Positions 1-10,337 of a stretch of 30,157 nt of DNA are shown one piece after another (position 1 is the stretch's first letter; each line of letters begins with the position of its first letter). Source of the stretch: an uncultured Clostridia bacterium (GTDB taxonomy: Bacteria > Bacillota > Clostridia > Oscillospirales > Oscillospiraceae); assembly GCA_945487445.1 (NCBI GenBank), contig CALYTU010000005.1:1-30157 (forward strand), in the 5' to 3' direction. Below the pieces are notes generated by a model. The model was not told the DNA's origin. It saw nothing but the letters and a program-made list of their open reading frames with translations, and made no database searches. The position numbers and the translations under genes were made by a program.

Positions 1-51
1 GGATTTCTCGGCGATGAATCGCCTCGAAATGACAGGATACTGAACAGATAC
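1..51 (+). mobile_element. MITE copy 1, right-hand part, cut by the window edge
   Basis: These 51 bases are identical to the last 51 bases of the complete element at 10215-10337, in the same orientation. They end in the same terminal inverted repeat (TACTGAACAGATAC) and contain the inner arm TCGAAATGACA. The base run after the end, GTTTGTTT at 52-59, would be the right copy of the 8-bp target duplication; the left copy lies outside the window. The element sits 25 bases beyond the engB stop codon. Confidence 0.85.
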
Positions 52-76
52 GTTTGTTTGATGATCGGGTGATGCA

Positions 77-667
77 CTACGAAACGCCGCAAACGGCGAA
101 GATCTCCCGGAGAAGCTCATCGCGGCCAGTTCCCTTCTCGGCGGAGAAGGGAATCAGGCGAACGTTCTCGGGAAGTGCAAGTGTTTGACGGATCAGGGCC
201 AGATTGGGTTCGACCTCTGTTTTTTTCAGCTTGTCCAACTTGTTTGCAACCACCACGAAGGGGCGTCCCGAGGACTTGAAGTATTCGGCCATGGTCACGT
301 CGTCTGCTGTGGGCTTGTGACGGGCGTCCACAATCAGCACGCCCAGGTCAATCCGCTCCGGGACAGCGAAATAAGCCTCCATGAGCCTGCCCCAACGTTC
401 CTTCTCGGCCTTAGGGACCTTTGCGTAGCCGTAGCCAGGCAAGTCCACGAAATATGCCCGATCGTCAATTCGAAAAAAATTGATGTGGACTGTCTTGCCT
501 GGGGTCTCTCCCACCCGGGCGAAGTTTTTCCGGTTCAATACGCGATTGATAACAGAGGACTTCCCGACGTTAGACTTGCCGGAAAAGGCGATCTGGGGCA
601 GACCGTCCCCGGGAAGCTTGTTCAGGTCGGTAATGGATGTGAGAAACTCAGCTTTTTGAAGGTTCAT
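77..667 (-). CDS. engB: Ribosome biogenesis GTP-binding protein EngB/YsxC
   Basis: This is a 196-residue TRAFAC GTPase of the EngB/YsxC/YihA family, needed for late assembly of the large ribosomal subunit in the cytoplasm. The G1 loop GKSNVGKS is at residues 30-37, G3 DLPGYG at 75-80, G4 NKLD at 142-145 and a SAEKG-type G5 follows near the C-terminus. The reading frame is open 41 codons further upstream. The ATG at 667 is preferred because a GGAGG ribosome-binding site precedes it and the family begins at the residues just before the GTPase core. It starts 31 bases after the lon stop, so it is probably the last gene of the tig-clpP-clpX-lon-engB operon, an order well known in Firmicutes. I see no convincing terminator before the MITE at 1-51. 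Confidence 0.95.
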   Translation of the reverse strand: MNLQKAEFLTSITDLNKLPGDGLPQIAFSGKSNVGKSSVINRVLNRKNFARVGETPGKTVHINFFRIDDRAYFVDLPGYGYAKVPKAEKERWGRLMEAYFAVPERIDLGVLIVDARHKPTADDVTMAEYFKSSGRPFVVVANKLDKLKKTEVEPNLALIRQTLALPENVRLIPFSAEKGTGRDELLREIFAVCGVS

Positions 668-698
668 GAAGTCGCCTCCTCCGGGCAAGCAAATCAAT

Positions 699-3116
<2,418 letters not shown>

Positions 3117-3192
3117 CTGAAATACCTCCTTTCAGGAGAAAACGGCGCAAAAAGGGAGACACGCTCCCTTCTTGCGCCGGTTGTTGCAATAT

Positions 3193-4443
3193 TCAGGGAG
3201 CGGCAAGGCGCTTGCGTTCCCCGCGCTCGAGCACGGGCGCGCCGGAACCGCGGACGGCCTCTTCCGTGACCGTTACCTTGCTGATGGACTTATCGGAGGG
3301 AATCTCATACATGACGGGCGTCAGGATGCCCTCCATCACCGCCCGCAAACCACGGGCACCGATCTTCCGCTCCACCGCCAGATCCGCCACTGCAGTGAGC
3401 GCCTCGGGTGTGAATTCCAGCTCCACGCCGTCATAGGACAGGATCTGCTTATACTGCTTGCACAGGGCGTTTTTGGGCTCGGTCAGAATCCGGACCAGAT
3501 CCGCGGGAGACAGATCACGCAGGCTGGTGATGACGGGCAGACGGCCAACCAGCTCGGGGATGATACCAAACTTCAGCAGGTCATGGGGCTGTACCTGGCG
3601 GAAAAGCTCGCCGATCTTCCGGTCTTTCTTGCTGGAAAGCTCGGAGCCGAAGCCAAGGGAGCTCCGGTCCACGCGGCGCTCAATAATCTTGTCGAGGCCG
3701 TCAAAGGCGCCGCCGCAAATGAAGAGAATATTGGACGTGTCGATCTGGATGAATTCCTGCTGCGGGTGCTTGCGGCCGCCCTGGGGAGGAACATTCGCAA
3801 CCGTTCCCTCCACGATCTTCAAAAGCGCCTGCTGCACGCCCTCGCCGGAGACATCGCGGGTGATGGAGGTGTTCTCGCTCTTGCGGGCGATTTTATCCAT
3901 CTCGTCGATGTAGATGATTCCCTGCTCAGCCCGCTCCACATCGAAGTCCGCGGCCTGAATCAGACGAAGCAGGATGTTCTCCACGTCCTCGCCCACATAA
4001 CCGGCCTCGGTCAGCGTGGTGGCGTCGGCGATGGCAAAGGGAACGTCCAGAATTTTGGCCAGAGTTTGGGCAAAGAGGGTCTTGCCGGAACCCGTGGGAC
4101 CAATGAGAAGGATGTTGCTCTTCTGCATTTCTACGTCGGCATCCTCGCCGAAGTAGATGCGTTTATAGTGGTTATACACCGCCACGGAGAGGGCGATCTT
4201 GGCCTCCTCCTGGCCGATGATATAGTTATCCATGTACTCCTTGATCTCCCGCGGGGTGGGGAGCTTCTCGGGGTCATGGGAAAAACGGTTTTCAATCTCG
4301 TAGAGGTCCTCCCGAATCAGGCTGTTGCACAGATCCACGCATTCATTGCAGATATAGACGTTATTGGGGCCGGACATCATTCGCTTGACCTGCTCCTGAC
4401 GCTTACCGCAGAAGGAGCAGCGGACACCTTTTTCATTGGGCAT
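3193..4443 (-). CDS. clpX: ATP-dependent Clp protease ATP-binding subunit ClpX
   Basis: This 416-residue protein is the AAA+ unfoldase that feeds tagged substrates into ClpP. The N-terminal C4 zinc-binding domain has Cys9, Cys12, Cys32 and Cys35. Walker A GPTGSGKT is at 115-122, the pore loop GYVGED at 148-153, Walker B IIYIDEMDK at 176-184 and sensor 2 GARGLR at 362-367. The ClpP-docking tripeptide is LGF at 263-265, the usual Gram-positive variant of IGF. A GGAGGGC site precedes the ATG. It follows clpP by 77 bases with no visible terminator, so the pair is probably co-transcribed. Length and all motifs are normal. Confidence 0.98.
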   Translation of the reverse strand: MPNEKGVRCSFCGKRQEQVKRMMSGPNNVYICNECVDLCNSLIREDLYEIENRFSHDPEKLPTPREIKEYMDNYIIGQEEAKIALSVAVYNHYKRIYFGEDADVEMQKSNILLIGPTGSGKTLFAQTLAKILDVPFAIADATTLTEAGYVGEDVENILLRLIQAADFDVERAEQGIIYIDEMDKIARKSENTSITRDVSGEGVQQALLKIVEGTVANVPPQGGRKHPQQEFIQIDTSNILFICGGAFDGLDKIIERRVDRSSLGFGSELSSKKDRKIGELFRQVQPHDLLKFGIIPELVGRLPVITSLRDLSPADLVRILTEPKNALCKQYKQILSYDGVELEFTPEALTAVADLAVERKIGARGLRAVMEGILTPVMYEIPSDKSISKVTVTEEAVRGSGAPVLERGERKRLAAP

Positions 4444-4520
4444 AAAAATGCCCTCCTTTCGGAAATAGTTCTTAGCTTTCAGTTCTCAGTTTCTCTCGAA
4501 CCGGTCATCACTAACAACTA

Positions 4521-5102
4521 TTATCTATGGTCGATCACCTTGTCGATAATCCCGTAGGCCAGCGCTTCCTGTGCGGTCATGAAGTTATCGCGCTCGGTGT
4601 CGGCGGCAATCTGCTCCAGAGGCTTTCCTGTGTTGGCAGCCAGAATCTCATTGAGCTTCTGCTTCATACTCTGGATGCGGCGGGCCTGAATCTGGATGTC
4701 CGTCGCCTGGCCCTGCGCTCCGCCGGAGGGCTGGTGGATCATGATTTCGGCGTTGGGCAGAGCCAGACGCTTGCCCTTGGTTCCCGCGGAGAGCAGGAAT
4801 GCGCCCATAGAGGCAGCCATACCGATGCAAATGGTGGAGACATCGCACTTAATATACTGCATCGTATCATAAATTGCCAGACCGGAGGTGATCACGCCGC
4901 CCGGGCTGTTGATATAAAACTGAATGTCCTTATCCGGGTCCTGTGCCTCAAGATAGAGAAGCTGCGCCACGATCAGAGAAGCCGTGGTATCGTTGACTTC
5001 CTCGGAGAGCATAATGATCCGGTCGTTGAGCAAGCGGGAAAAAATGTCATAGGAGCGCTCGCCGCGGCTGGTTTGCTCAACCACATAGGGGACTAAGCTC
5101 AT
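4521..5102 (-). CDS. clpP: ATP-dependent Clp protease proteolytic subunit ClpP
   Basis: This 193-residue serine peptidase forms the tetradecameric chamber used by ClpX and other Clp ATPases. The catalytic triad is visible as Ser98 in GMAASMG, His123 in MIHQPSGG and Asp172 in the ERDNFM segment. The N-terminus (SLVPYVVEQ) matches the processed ClpP core with almost no propeptide. An AAAGGAG site lies upstream of the ATG. The 155-base gap to tig contains a strong GC hairpin (5131-5151) about 9 bases upstream of this ribosome-binding site. I find no CtsR-type direct repeat (GGTCAAA pairs) in the leader, so its stress control, if any, is not evident. Confidence 0.98.
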   Translation of the reverse strand: MSLVPYVVEQTSRGERSYDIFSRLLNDRIIMLSEEVNDTTASLIVAQLLYLEAQDPDKDIQFYINSPGGVITSGLAIYDTMQYIKCDVSTICIGMAASMGAFLLSAGTKGKRLALPNAEIMIHQPSGGAQGQATDIQIQARRIQSMKQKLNEILAANTGKPLEQIAADTERDNFMTAQEALAYGIIDKVIDHR

Positions 5103-5130
5103 GGTCTTATCTCCTTTCCAAATTGGGGAA

Positions 5131-5151
5131 GGGCCGATGCGCGATCGGCCC
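5131..5151 (-). other. GC-rich hairpin in the clpP leader
   Basis: GGGCCGAT (5131-5138) and ATCGGCCC (5144-5151) form a perfect 8-bp stem with a 5-base loop. Read on the minus strand it lies in the tig-clpP intergenic region, just before the clpP ribosome-binding site. No run of T follows on that strand, so it is not a typical terminator. It may be a processing or stability element between tig and clpP messages, which is inference. Confidence 0.55.
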
Positions 5152-5257
5152 CGGACTTTTGCTGCTAAGGCATTGTAACCGCGCGGCGAAGAAATTATTC
5201 CTCTGTGATAAGGTTTTGAGAGGAGAACGGTTCCCTGCTGCGCGCGCTGACTGTTTA

Positions 5258-6559
5258 TTATGCTTCGGCGGGCTTCTCAACAGGCGCGGTGGCGACAGCC
5301 TGCTCCACAATCAGGTCGTGGGCCTTGCGCACCTTCAGGTCGGTGGTAATCTCCTCAGCCGGAATGATGGTCTTCAGCTTCTCCACGTCCATGCCGTACT
5401 GCTCGGACAGCTTCTGATACTCGGCGTTGAGATCCTCCTCGCCTGCCTCCAGGCCCTCGGCCTCAGCGATGGCGTTCAGGACCACGCGCAGACGAACCTG
5501 CTTTTCCGCAGAGGGACGGATGCTGTTTCTAAAGCCAGACAGATCTCCCCCCAGCATCTTGCTGTACTTCTCCAGGCTCATGCCTTGGGAGCGGAGCTGA
5601 TAGTCAAAGTTCTGCAGCTCGGTGTTGACCTCTTCCTCGATCATGGAGGCGGGAATCTCCACCTTAGCGGCCTCGGCCACCTTTTCCATCAGCACAGACT
5701 CAAACGCACGGGAGACTTCCTCTTCCTTGCGGGTCTCAATCTGCTTGCGAAGGTCGGCGCGGAGCTCGTCCAGCGTGTCAAACTCGGAGACGTCCTTTGC
5801 CAACTCGTCATCCTTCGCGGGAATCTGGGTCTCCTTGACCTCGTGAACCTTCACCTGGAAGACCACAGCCGCACCGGCCAGTTCCTTGGCGTGATATTCT
5901 TCGGGGAAGGTGATGTCGAGGTTCTTCTCGTCGCCGGCTGCGGCGCCAATCAGCTGATCCTCGAAGCCCGGGATGAAGGTATGGCTTCCCAGACGGAGCT
6001 CAAAGCCTTCGGCAGAGCCGCCGTCAAACGCCGTGCCGTCCTTCAGGCCCTTGAAGTCGATCACAACGGTGTCGCCGTCCTGGGCAGGACGGTCCACAGT
6101 GACGATCCGGGCAACCTCGTTGGCCTTGCGGTCCAGCTCGGCCTCCACCTCTTCGTCGGTGACGACGACAGAGGCCTTAGGCGCCTCAACACCCTTGTAC
6201 TGGCCCAGCTCGATCTCAGGATAGAGCTCAACCTCAATGGTCAGCTCCAGGGACTTGTCCTCGCGGACGTTCATATCCGTGACAGAGGGCTGACCTACGG
6301 CCTTCCAGCCCTGGTCAACAACAGCTTCCTGGAATACGTCGGGGAAGATTTCCTCCACCGCGTCGTTGTAGAAGACCTCGGCGCCGTACAGGTTCTCAAT
6401 TATCTTGCGGGGCGCCTTGCCCTTGCGGAAGCCGGGAACAGCGATGTACTTGCGGTTCTTCAGATAGGCCTTGGAAATGCCCGCCTCAAAGGCTTCCTTC
6501 TCAATCTCGACGCTGACGGTCAGCTTGTTGTTCTCTCTGTTTGCGCTTTTGACATTCAT
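5258..6559 (-). CDS. tig: Trigger factor, ribosome-associated chaperone and prolyl isomerase
   Basis: This 433-residue protein binds near the ribosomal exit tunnel and shelters nascent chains. The N-terminal ribosome-binding domain carries the signature loop GFRKGKAP at residues 43-50. An FKBP-type prolyl isomerase domain follows at about 150-240 (IDFKGLKDGTAFDGG near its start and the FIPGFEDQLIGA segment). The C-terminal helical chaperone arms run to about residue 420, with a short Ala/Pro-rich tail. Its length is typical. An AGGAGG site precedes the ATG. A sigma-A-like promoter at 6603-6630 makes it the probable first gene of the operon leading to clpP, clpX, lon and engB. Confidence 0.97.
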   Translation of the reverse strand: MNVKSANRENNKLTVSVEIEKEAFEAGISKAYLKNRKYIAVPGFRKGKAPRKIIENLYGAEVFYNDAVEEIFPDVFQEAVVDQGWKAVGQPSVTDMNVREDKSLELTIEVELYPEIELGQYKGVEAPKASVVVTDEEVEAELDRKANEVARIVTVDRPAQDGDTVVIDFKGLKDGTAFDGGSAEGFELRLGSHTFIPGFEDQLIGAAAGDEKNLDITFPEEYHAKELAGAAVVFQVKVHEVKETQIPAKDDELAKDVSEFDTLDELRADLRKQIETRKEEEVSRAFESVLMEKVAEAAKVEIPASMIEEEVNTELQNFDYQLRSQGMSLEKYSKMLGGDLSGFRNSIRPSAEKQVRLRVVLNAIAEAEGLEAGEEDLNAEYQKLSEQYGMDVEKLKTIIPAEEITTDLKVRKAHDLIVEQAVATAPVEKPAEA

Positions 6560-6602
6560 GGTAAAAAACTCCTCCTAAGTTGGCGATTGCCTAATCCACA
6601 AT

Positions 6603-6630
6603 ATTCTAACAGAAAAGCTTGAAATTTCAA
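6603..6630 (-). promoter_or_regulatory. Probable sigma-A promoter of tig, overlapping a palindrome
   Basis: On the minus strand the -35 box TTGAAA (6625-6630) and -10 box TAGAAT (6603-6608) are separated by 16 bases, about 45 bases before the tig start. The -35 box lies inside the perfect 14-bp palindrome CTTGAAATTTCAAG (6618-6631), a possible operator. A run of seven T follows the palindrome on the plus strand, so it could also be a weak terminator in that direction. Confidence 0.6.
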
Positions 6631-6663
6631 GTCTTTTTTTATGAATTTTCCGGCTTTTTCGGC

Positions 6664-7350
6664 CTATTTTACGGGCACGGGCGCAAAGCCCGTATAATCA
6701 GCGGAAACCAGGTGGAAGTCGATGCCCTCGTAGTCCCCGGTAATGGCAAGCCGGTGGCTTTCGGAGTGCAGATGACCGTACCAGCATTGGCGCACGTCAT
6801 ATCGGTGAAGCAAGTCCAAAACAGGCTGGCAGCGGTAGCCGCGATAGACCGGAGGATAGTGGAGAAAGCAGAGCTTCTCCCGATCCCCGGCTTCCTTCAA
6901 GGAAGTCTCCAGCCGCATCAGCTCCCGGTTCAGGATCTTAGCGTCGTGGGCGCCGCCGCGCTCCTCCTCAAAAAACCAGCCCCGGGTGCCGCAGATCGCC
7001 AGGTCGCCGTATTCATAGAAGTTGTTGTTCAGAATGTACATGTCCCGGAAGCCCTGTGCCTCGCAGAATTTGTAAAACTTCGAAGCTGTGGTCCACCAAT
7101 AGTCGTGGTTTCCCTTGAGGATAATTTTCCGACCCGGGATGGCGTTGAGAAAAGCGAAATCCTTTCCGGCATGGTCCAGATCCATAGACCAGCTCAAATC
7201 CCCTAGAAGGACGGTGGTATCCTCCGGACCGATGACGGAAAGGCCATTGCGGAGCTTATCCACATAGCCGGTCCAGAGCTTGCCGAACACATCCATGGGC
7301 TTGTCGGTCTCAAAGGACAGGTGCAAATCGCCAATGGCATAAAGGGCCAT
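6664..7350 (-). CDS. Calcineurin-like metallophosphoesterase
   Basis: This is a predicted cytoplasmic metallophosphoesterase of about 228 residues; its substrate cannot be told from sequence. The two-metal active-site motifs appear in order: GDLHLS near the N-terminus, GDLSWSMD, GNHDYWW, HYPP and GHLH near the C-terminus. A GTG three codons upstream (7359) is an alternative start, but the ATG at 7350 has a GGGTGG stretch at a sensible distance and sits one base from the stop of the preceding dipeptidase gene. That tight coupling makes it the last gene of the lepB-rbgA-rnhB-yraN-dipeptidase cluster. The tig promoter region begins directly downstream. Confidence 0.88.
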   Translation of the reverse strand: MALYAIGDLHLSFETDKPMDVFGKLWTGYVDKLRNGLSVIGPEDTTVLLGDLSWSMDLDHAGKDFAFLNAIPGRKIILKGNHDYWWTTASKFYKFCEAQGFRDMYILNNNFYEYGDLAICGTRGWFFEEERGGAHDAKILNRELMRLETSLKEAGDREKLCFLHYPPVYRGYRCQPVLDLLHRYDVRQCWYGHLHSESHRLAITGDYEGIDFHLVSADYTGFAPVPVK

Positions 7351-7351
7351 A

Positions 7352-8326
7352 TCAGCCACCCACGCGCTTGCGCTGCAAGTGCTGCATGGCGAAGCGGACC
7401 GCGTTGTTGTTGAAGACGTTGTTGACCGTCAGTTCCTCCATCCCCTGCCGCATCAGATAGCGGCCCAGATCGTTGTAGCTCTCCACGCCGGAAAAGCCCG
7501 TGGGCAGGATCTCACAGCCGTCCAAGTCCGCGCCGACGGCAATGTGGTGCTGACCGCCCAGCTCCAGGAAGTGGTCCAGATGCCGCTTGACGTCAGAAAA
7601 GTCGGCCCTGCCGCTCTCGTTCAGGAAGGGCGGGAAGAGGTTCAGCCCCACCAGTCCGCCCAGGTTGCAGATAACCTTGAACTGCTGGTCGGTCAGGTTG
7701 CGTGTATGTCCGCAGATGGCGCGGCTGTTGGAGTGGGAGGCCACAATGGGCGCGGAGGTGATGTCGATCAAATCCCAGAAGGCCTTCTCGGAAAGGTGAC
7801 TTACATCTATGACGATGCCGAGCTCCTGGGCGCGGCGGACAAAGGCCCTTCCCTGCTCTGTCAGCCCGAGATCGGAGCCGTGCGGACCTGCCAGCGCGTT
7901 GGGATAATTCCAGGTCAGGGTAGTCATCAAAAAGCCCAACTCCTTGAGCTCCTCGAGCCGGTCCGGGTCGCAGTCGATGACCTCGGGACCCTCCAGAGAA
8001 AGAAACACGCCCTGCCTGCCGTCCTTGGCGGCGGCGATCAAATCCTCCACATTGCGGCAAAGCCGGACGCGGGAGGCATTGTCAGAAAGCTGGGAATAGA
8101 AATCGGACACGGCGGTGTAGAACCGGGACTCCGCAAGCTTCTGGGGCAGGGGGAGGCCGCCGAGATCATAGACACAGCAGAAGGCATAAAACTGATGATG
8201 GGTCAAAAGCCTGCCCGCCCGGTCCAGGTCAATGTGCAGGTCGTTGGCCGCCAGCGACTTATTTTGCTTGGAAAGCTCCACGGCCGTATCACAGTGGAGA
8301 TCAAAAACGGGAAACTGTTCTCTCAT
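7352..8326 (-). CDS. Membrane dipeptidase, peptidase family M19
   Basis: This 324-residue protein is a zinc dipeptidase of the renal dipeptidase family, built on an amidohydrolase-like TIM barrel. Expected metal ligands and active-site residues are visible: His11 and Asp13 in FDLHCD, Glu112 in LEGPE, His177 in DVSHL, His198 in SHSN and Asp267 in GADLDG. No signal peptide or membrane segment is visible, so despite the family name it is probably cytoplasmic. It probably recycles dipeptides, possibly including D-amino-acid ones; the substrate is inference. Its ATG overlaps the yraN stop by 4 bases and its stop adjoins the metallophosphoesterase start, so it is translated within the same operon. 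Confidence 0.92.
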   Translation of the reverse strand: MREQFPVFDLHCDTAVELSKQNKSLAANDLHIDLDRAGRLLTHHQFYAFCCVYDLGGLPLPQKLAESRFYTAVSDFYSQLSDNASRVRLCRNVEDLIAAAKDGRQGVFLSLEGPEVIDCDPDRLEELKELGFLMTTLTWNYPNALAGPHGSDLGLTEQGRAFVRRAQELGIVIDVSHLSEKAFWDLIDITSAPIVASHSNSRAICGHTRNLTDQQFKVICNLGGLVGLNLFPPFLNESGRADFSDVKRHLDHFLELGGQHHIAVGADLDGCEILPTGFSGVESYNDLGRYLMRQGMEELTVNNVFNNNAVRFAMQHLQRKRVGG

Positions 8327-8688
8327 TGAAAGGCATCCTCCAGATGGTTAATCAAAGGTTTTTTGGTGTCGACCCCTTCGGGGGCGTAAACTTCAATCAC
8401 GTCAAAGCGGGGCTGCAGGTCTGTCTCATGCAGGCTCAGCCAGAGATCCGCTGTGGCGCGAAGACAGTTCTGCTTTCGCCAGTCCACAAACTCCGCCGCC
8501 CGGGCGAAGCCGTCCGACCTGCGCAGCTTGACCTCCACGAAAAGAAGATAACGTTGGTCAGCGGCGATCAGGTCGATCTCCCCGAAGCGGCAGCTGTAAT
8601 TGCGCTCGATGATGCGGTAGCCGTGTTTTTTCAAATACTTGAAGGCCTGGTCCTCGCCCCAGGACCCAGTGTCCTTAGGCCGGGCCAC
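8323..8688 (-). CDS. yraN: YraN/UPF0102 endonuclease-like protein
   Basis: This 121-residue protein belongs to UPF0102 (YraN), a small family with a Holliday-junction-resolvase-like nuclease fold and no settled function. The motif pattern GEDQA, then RFGEIDLIA, then FVEVKLRR gives the E-D-ExK constellation of PD-(D/E)xK nucleases. The start is a GTG at 8688 that overlaps the end of rnhB by 14 bases, so translation is probably coupled; no strong ribosome-binding site is visible. Its place directly after rnhB is a common bacterial arrangement. The length is normal. Confidence 0.93.
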   Translation of the reverse strand: MARPKDTGSWGEDQAFKYLKKHGYRIIERNYSCRFGEIDLIAADQRYLLFVEVKLRRSDGFARAAEFVDWRKQNCLRATADLWLSLHETDLQPRFDVIEVYAPEGVDTKKPLINHLEDAFQ

Positions 8689-9289
8689 GGTTTTTCAGGA
8701 AGGTCCGCCGATGGATGGGACAGAGCCCCAGCGCGTCAATGGCGGCGTAGTGGGCCATCGTGCCGTAGCCCTTGTGGACGGCAAAGCCGTAGCCCGGATA
8801 AGCAGCGTCGTATTGAATCATCAATCGATCCCGCGTGACCTTGGCCAGAATGGACGCGGCCGCAACACAGGCGCAGGTCGCGTCCCCCTTCACGACGGTC
8901 CGGGTGGGCAGGGCGAGGCCCGGGTCCCGGTTGCCGTCCACCAGGCAGAGGTCGGGCTGAAGCCTCAGGCACTCCACTGCGCTTCGCATGGCACGGAAGG
9001 TGGCCTGCAGAATGTTGATTTCGTCAATGATCTTCTCGTCCACCAGACAGACGGACCAGGCCAGCGCCGCGGCGGTGATGGATTCATAGAGCGCTTCGCG
9101 GCGTTTCTCGGAAAGCTTCTTGGAATCGTTGAGGCCGGCAATCACCAGCCCCGCCGGCAGCACGCAGGCTGCGGCACAGACAGGTCCAGCCAGCGGTCCG
9201 CGCCCTGCCTCATCAACGCCGCAGATTATTGGATAGGCAGCACGGAGACCCGATTCATACGAATACAGATCATGATTCTCGTGATTCAT
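8675..9289 (-). CDS. rnhB: Ribonuclease HII
   Basis: This 204-residue enzyme cuts RNA in RNA-DNA hybrids and removes single ribonucleotides misinserted in DNA. The catalytic D-E-D-D set is represented by Asp26 and Glu27 in GVDEAGRG, Asp118 in LVDGN and Asp154 in KVTRD. The GRG motif typical of type 2 RNase H is at 29-31. The frame is open for 65 more codons upstream within rbgA, but the ATG at 9289 has a GGAGG site at proper spacing and matches the family start. It overlaps the end of rbgA by 20 bases, consistent with coupled translation. Confidence 0.96.
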   Translation of the reverse strand: MNHENHDLYSYESGLRAAYPIICGVDEAGRGPLAGPVCAAACVLPAGLVIAGLNDSKKLSEKRREALYESITAAALAWSVCLVDEKIIDEINILQATFRAMRSAVECLRLQPDLCLVDGNRDPGLALPTRTVVKGDATCACVAAASILAKVTRDRLMIQYDAAYPGYGFAVHKGYGTMAHYAAIDALGLCPIHRRTFLKNRGPA

Positions 9290-10187
9290 TGTATTCCTCC
9301 GGCAATTCCAGTGTGAAGCGGCCAAGCTTACAGGAGCGGTATTCCTCCAACAGTACCCTTGCCATTCGCTCGGTGTCCAGCGCTCCGCCTCCGAGAAGGA
9401 AGCCCCGCTTCCGCGCGGCACGCTCCATGAGGGCAAACCCCCGCGCGGTGGGAGAAAGCAGGGCCGCGGTTTCTTCTTCGGCATCGGGTTCCAGTTTGTA
9501 GCGGTCCTGAATCGCCTGCGGATATTCGCGCCAGAGAAGGTCCATGAGGCGGGATGACAGGGTTTCCAGGTCCAGAATGTCGTCCTTGATCGCCCCGGTC
9601 CAGGCCAGTCGCAGTCCCACTTCGGGGTCCTCGAACTTTGGCCAGAGAATGCCCGGCGTATCGAGCAGCAAAAGCCCCTGATCCACCGTGACCCACTGCT
9701 TGCCCCGGGTCACGCCCGGTCGGTTTTCCGCCTTGGCGCCCTTGCGGCCCGCAATTTGATTGATAAAGGTGGACTTGCCCACGTTGGGAACGCCCACAAC
9801 CATGACCTTGAGCGGCTTTCCTGTCATGCCTTTTTCGGCGTAGTGTCTGCGCTTGTCCGCCAGCAGGCGGTTGAGCGCGGGGGAAAAATCCATAATGCCT
9901 CTGCGGGTCTTGCAGTCGGTCTGAATCACCGAAAAGCCTCTGGCCTTGAAATGGTCGGCCCAGGCCCGGGTGCGGGCAGGGTCGGCCATGTCGATGCGGT
10001 TTAAAATAACCATCCGGGGCTTGGCCCCGCAAATGGCGTCGATATCCGGATTGCGGGAGGAGACCGGAATGCGGGCGTCGATGATCTCACAGACGGCGTC
10101 CACCAGCTTCAGCTCCGCCTCCATCATCCGCCGGGTCTTGGTCATGTGCCCCGGATACCAGTTAATATTTGTTTGATTTTCATTCAA
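9270..10187 (-). CDS. rbgA: Ribosome biogenesis GTPase RbgA (YlqF)
   Basis: This circularly permuted GTPase matures the 50S subunit. The motif order is G4 NRID, a CKTRRG-type G5, G1 GVPNVGKS, G2 GVTRG and G3 DTPG, which is diagnostic of the YlqF/YawG group. The family-typical start INWYPGHM appears near the N-terminus. I prefer the TTG at 10187, about 9 bases after an AAAGAAG ribosome-binding site and giving a 305-residue protein. The frame stays open to an ATG at 10235, but that codon lies inside the MITE at 10215-10337 and has no ribosome-binding site. The gene follows lepB and precedes rnhB with overlap. The C-terminal domain is normal. Confidence 0.93.
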   Translation of the reverse strand: MNENQTNINWYPGHMTKTRRMMEAELKLVDAVCEIIDARIPVSSRNPDIDAICGAKPRMVILNRIDMADPARTRAWADHFKARGFSVIQTDCKTRRGIMDFSPALNRLLADKRRHYAEKGMTGKPLKVMVVGVPNVGKSTFINQIAGRKGAKAENRPGVTRGKQWVTVDQGLLLLDTPGILWPKFEDPEVGLRLAWTGAIKDDILDLETLSSRLMDLLWREYPQAIQDRYKLEPDAEEETAALLSPTARGFALMERAARKRGFLLGGGALDTERMARVLLEEYRSCKLGRFTLELPEEYNESRES

Positions 10188-10206
10188 AGAGATCAACTTC
10201 TTTATT

Positions 10207-10214
10207 ATGTTATT
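10207..10214. repeat. Target-site duplication, left copy (MITE copy 2)
   Basis: ATGTTATT directly precedes the left end of the element and is repeated exactly at 10338-10345 directly after its right end. Confidence 0.85.
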
Positions 10215-10337
10215 GTATCTATTCAGTAGCCCCATCTGTCATTTCGAACGAAGTGAGAAATCCGTTCCTTTTTGCGTAGATAATACGGATTTCTCGGCGA
10301 TGAATCGCCTCGAAATGACAGGATACTGAACAGATAC
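10215..10337 (+). mobile_element. MITE copy 2, complete 123-bp palindromic element
   Basis: The element begins GTATCTATTCAGTA and ends TACTGAACAGATAC, terminal inverted repeats matching at 13 of 14 positions. Inside are two perfect 11-bp arm pairs, TGTCATTTCGA with TCGAAATGACA and GAGAAATCCGT with ACGGATTTCTC, so either strand can fold into a long hairpin. A small side hairpin (GGCGAT/ATCGCC) sits in the right arm. It has no coding capacity. It is base-for-base identical, in reverse complement, to 24298-24420. Perfect 8-bp direct repeats flank it (10207-10214 and 10338-10345), which shows insertion by a cut-and-paste transposase supplied elsewhere. It lies between lepB and rbgA, inside what is probably one transcription unit. 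Confidence 0.92.

Noticed and set aside
5103..5257. CtsR or CIRCE heat-shock operator before clpP
   Set aside because: Neither paired GGTCAAA heptamers nor the CIRCE inverted repeat (TTAGCACTC arms) is present.
6618..6640. Terminator of the metallophosphoesterase gene at the AT palindrome
   Set aside because: The T run follows the palindrome on the plus strand, opposite to the gene; the stem is only A/T-rich and overlaps the tig -35 box.
10187..10235. RbgA start at the ATG at 10235
   Set aside because: That codon lies inside the transposable element and has no ribosome-binding site; the TTG at 10187 has one and fits the family N-terminus.
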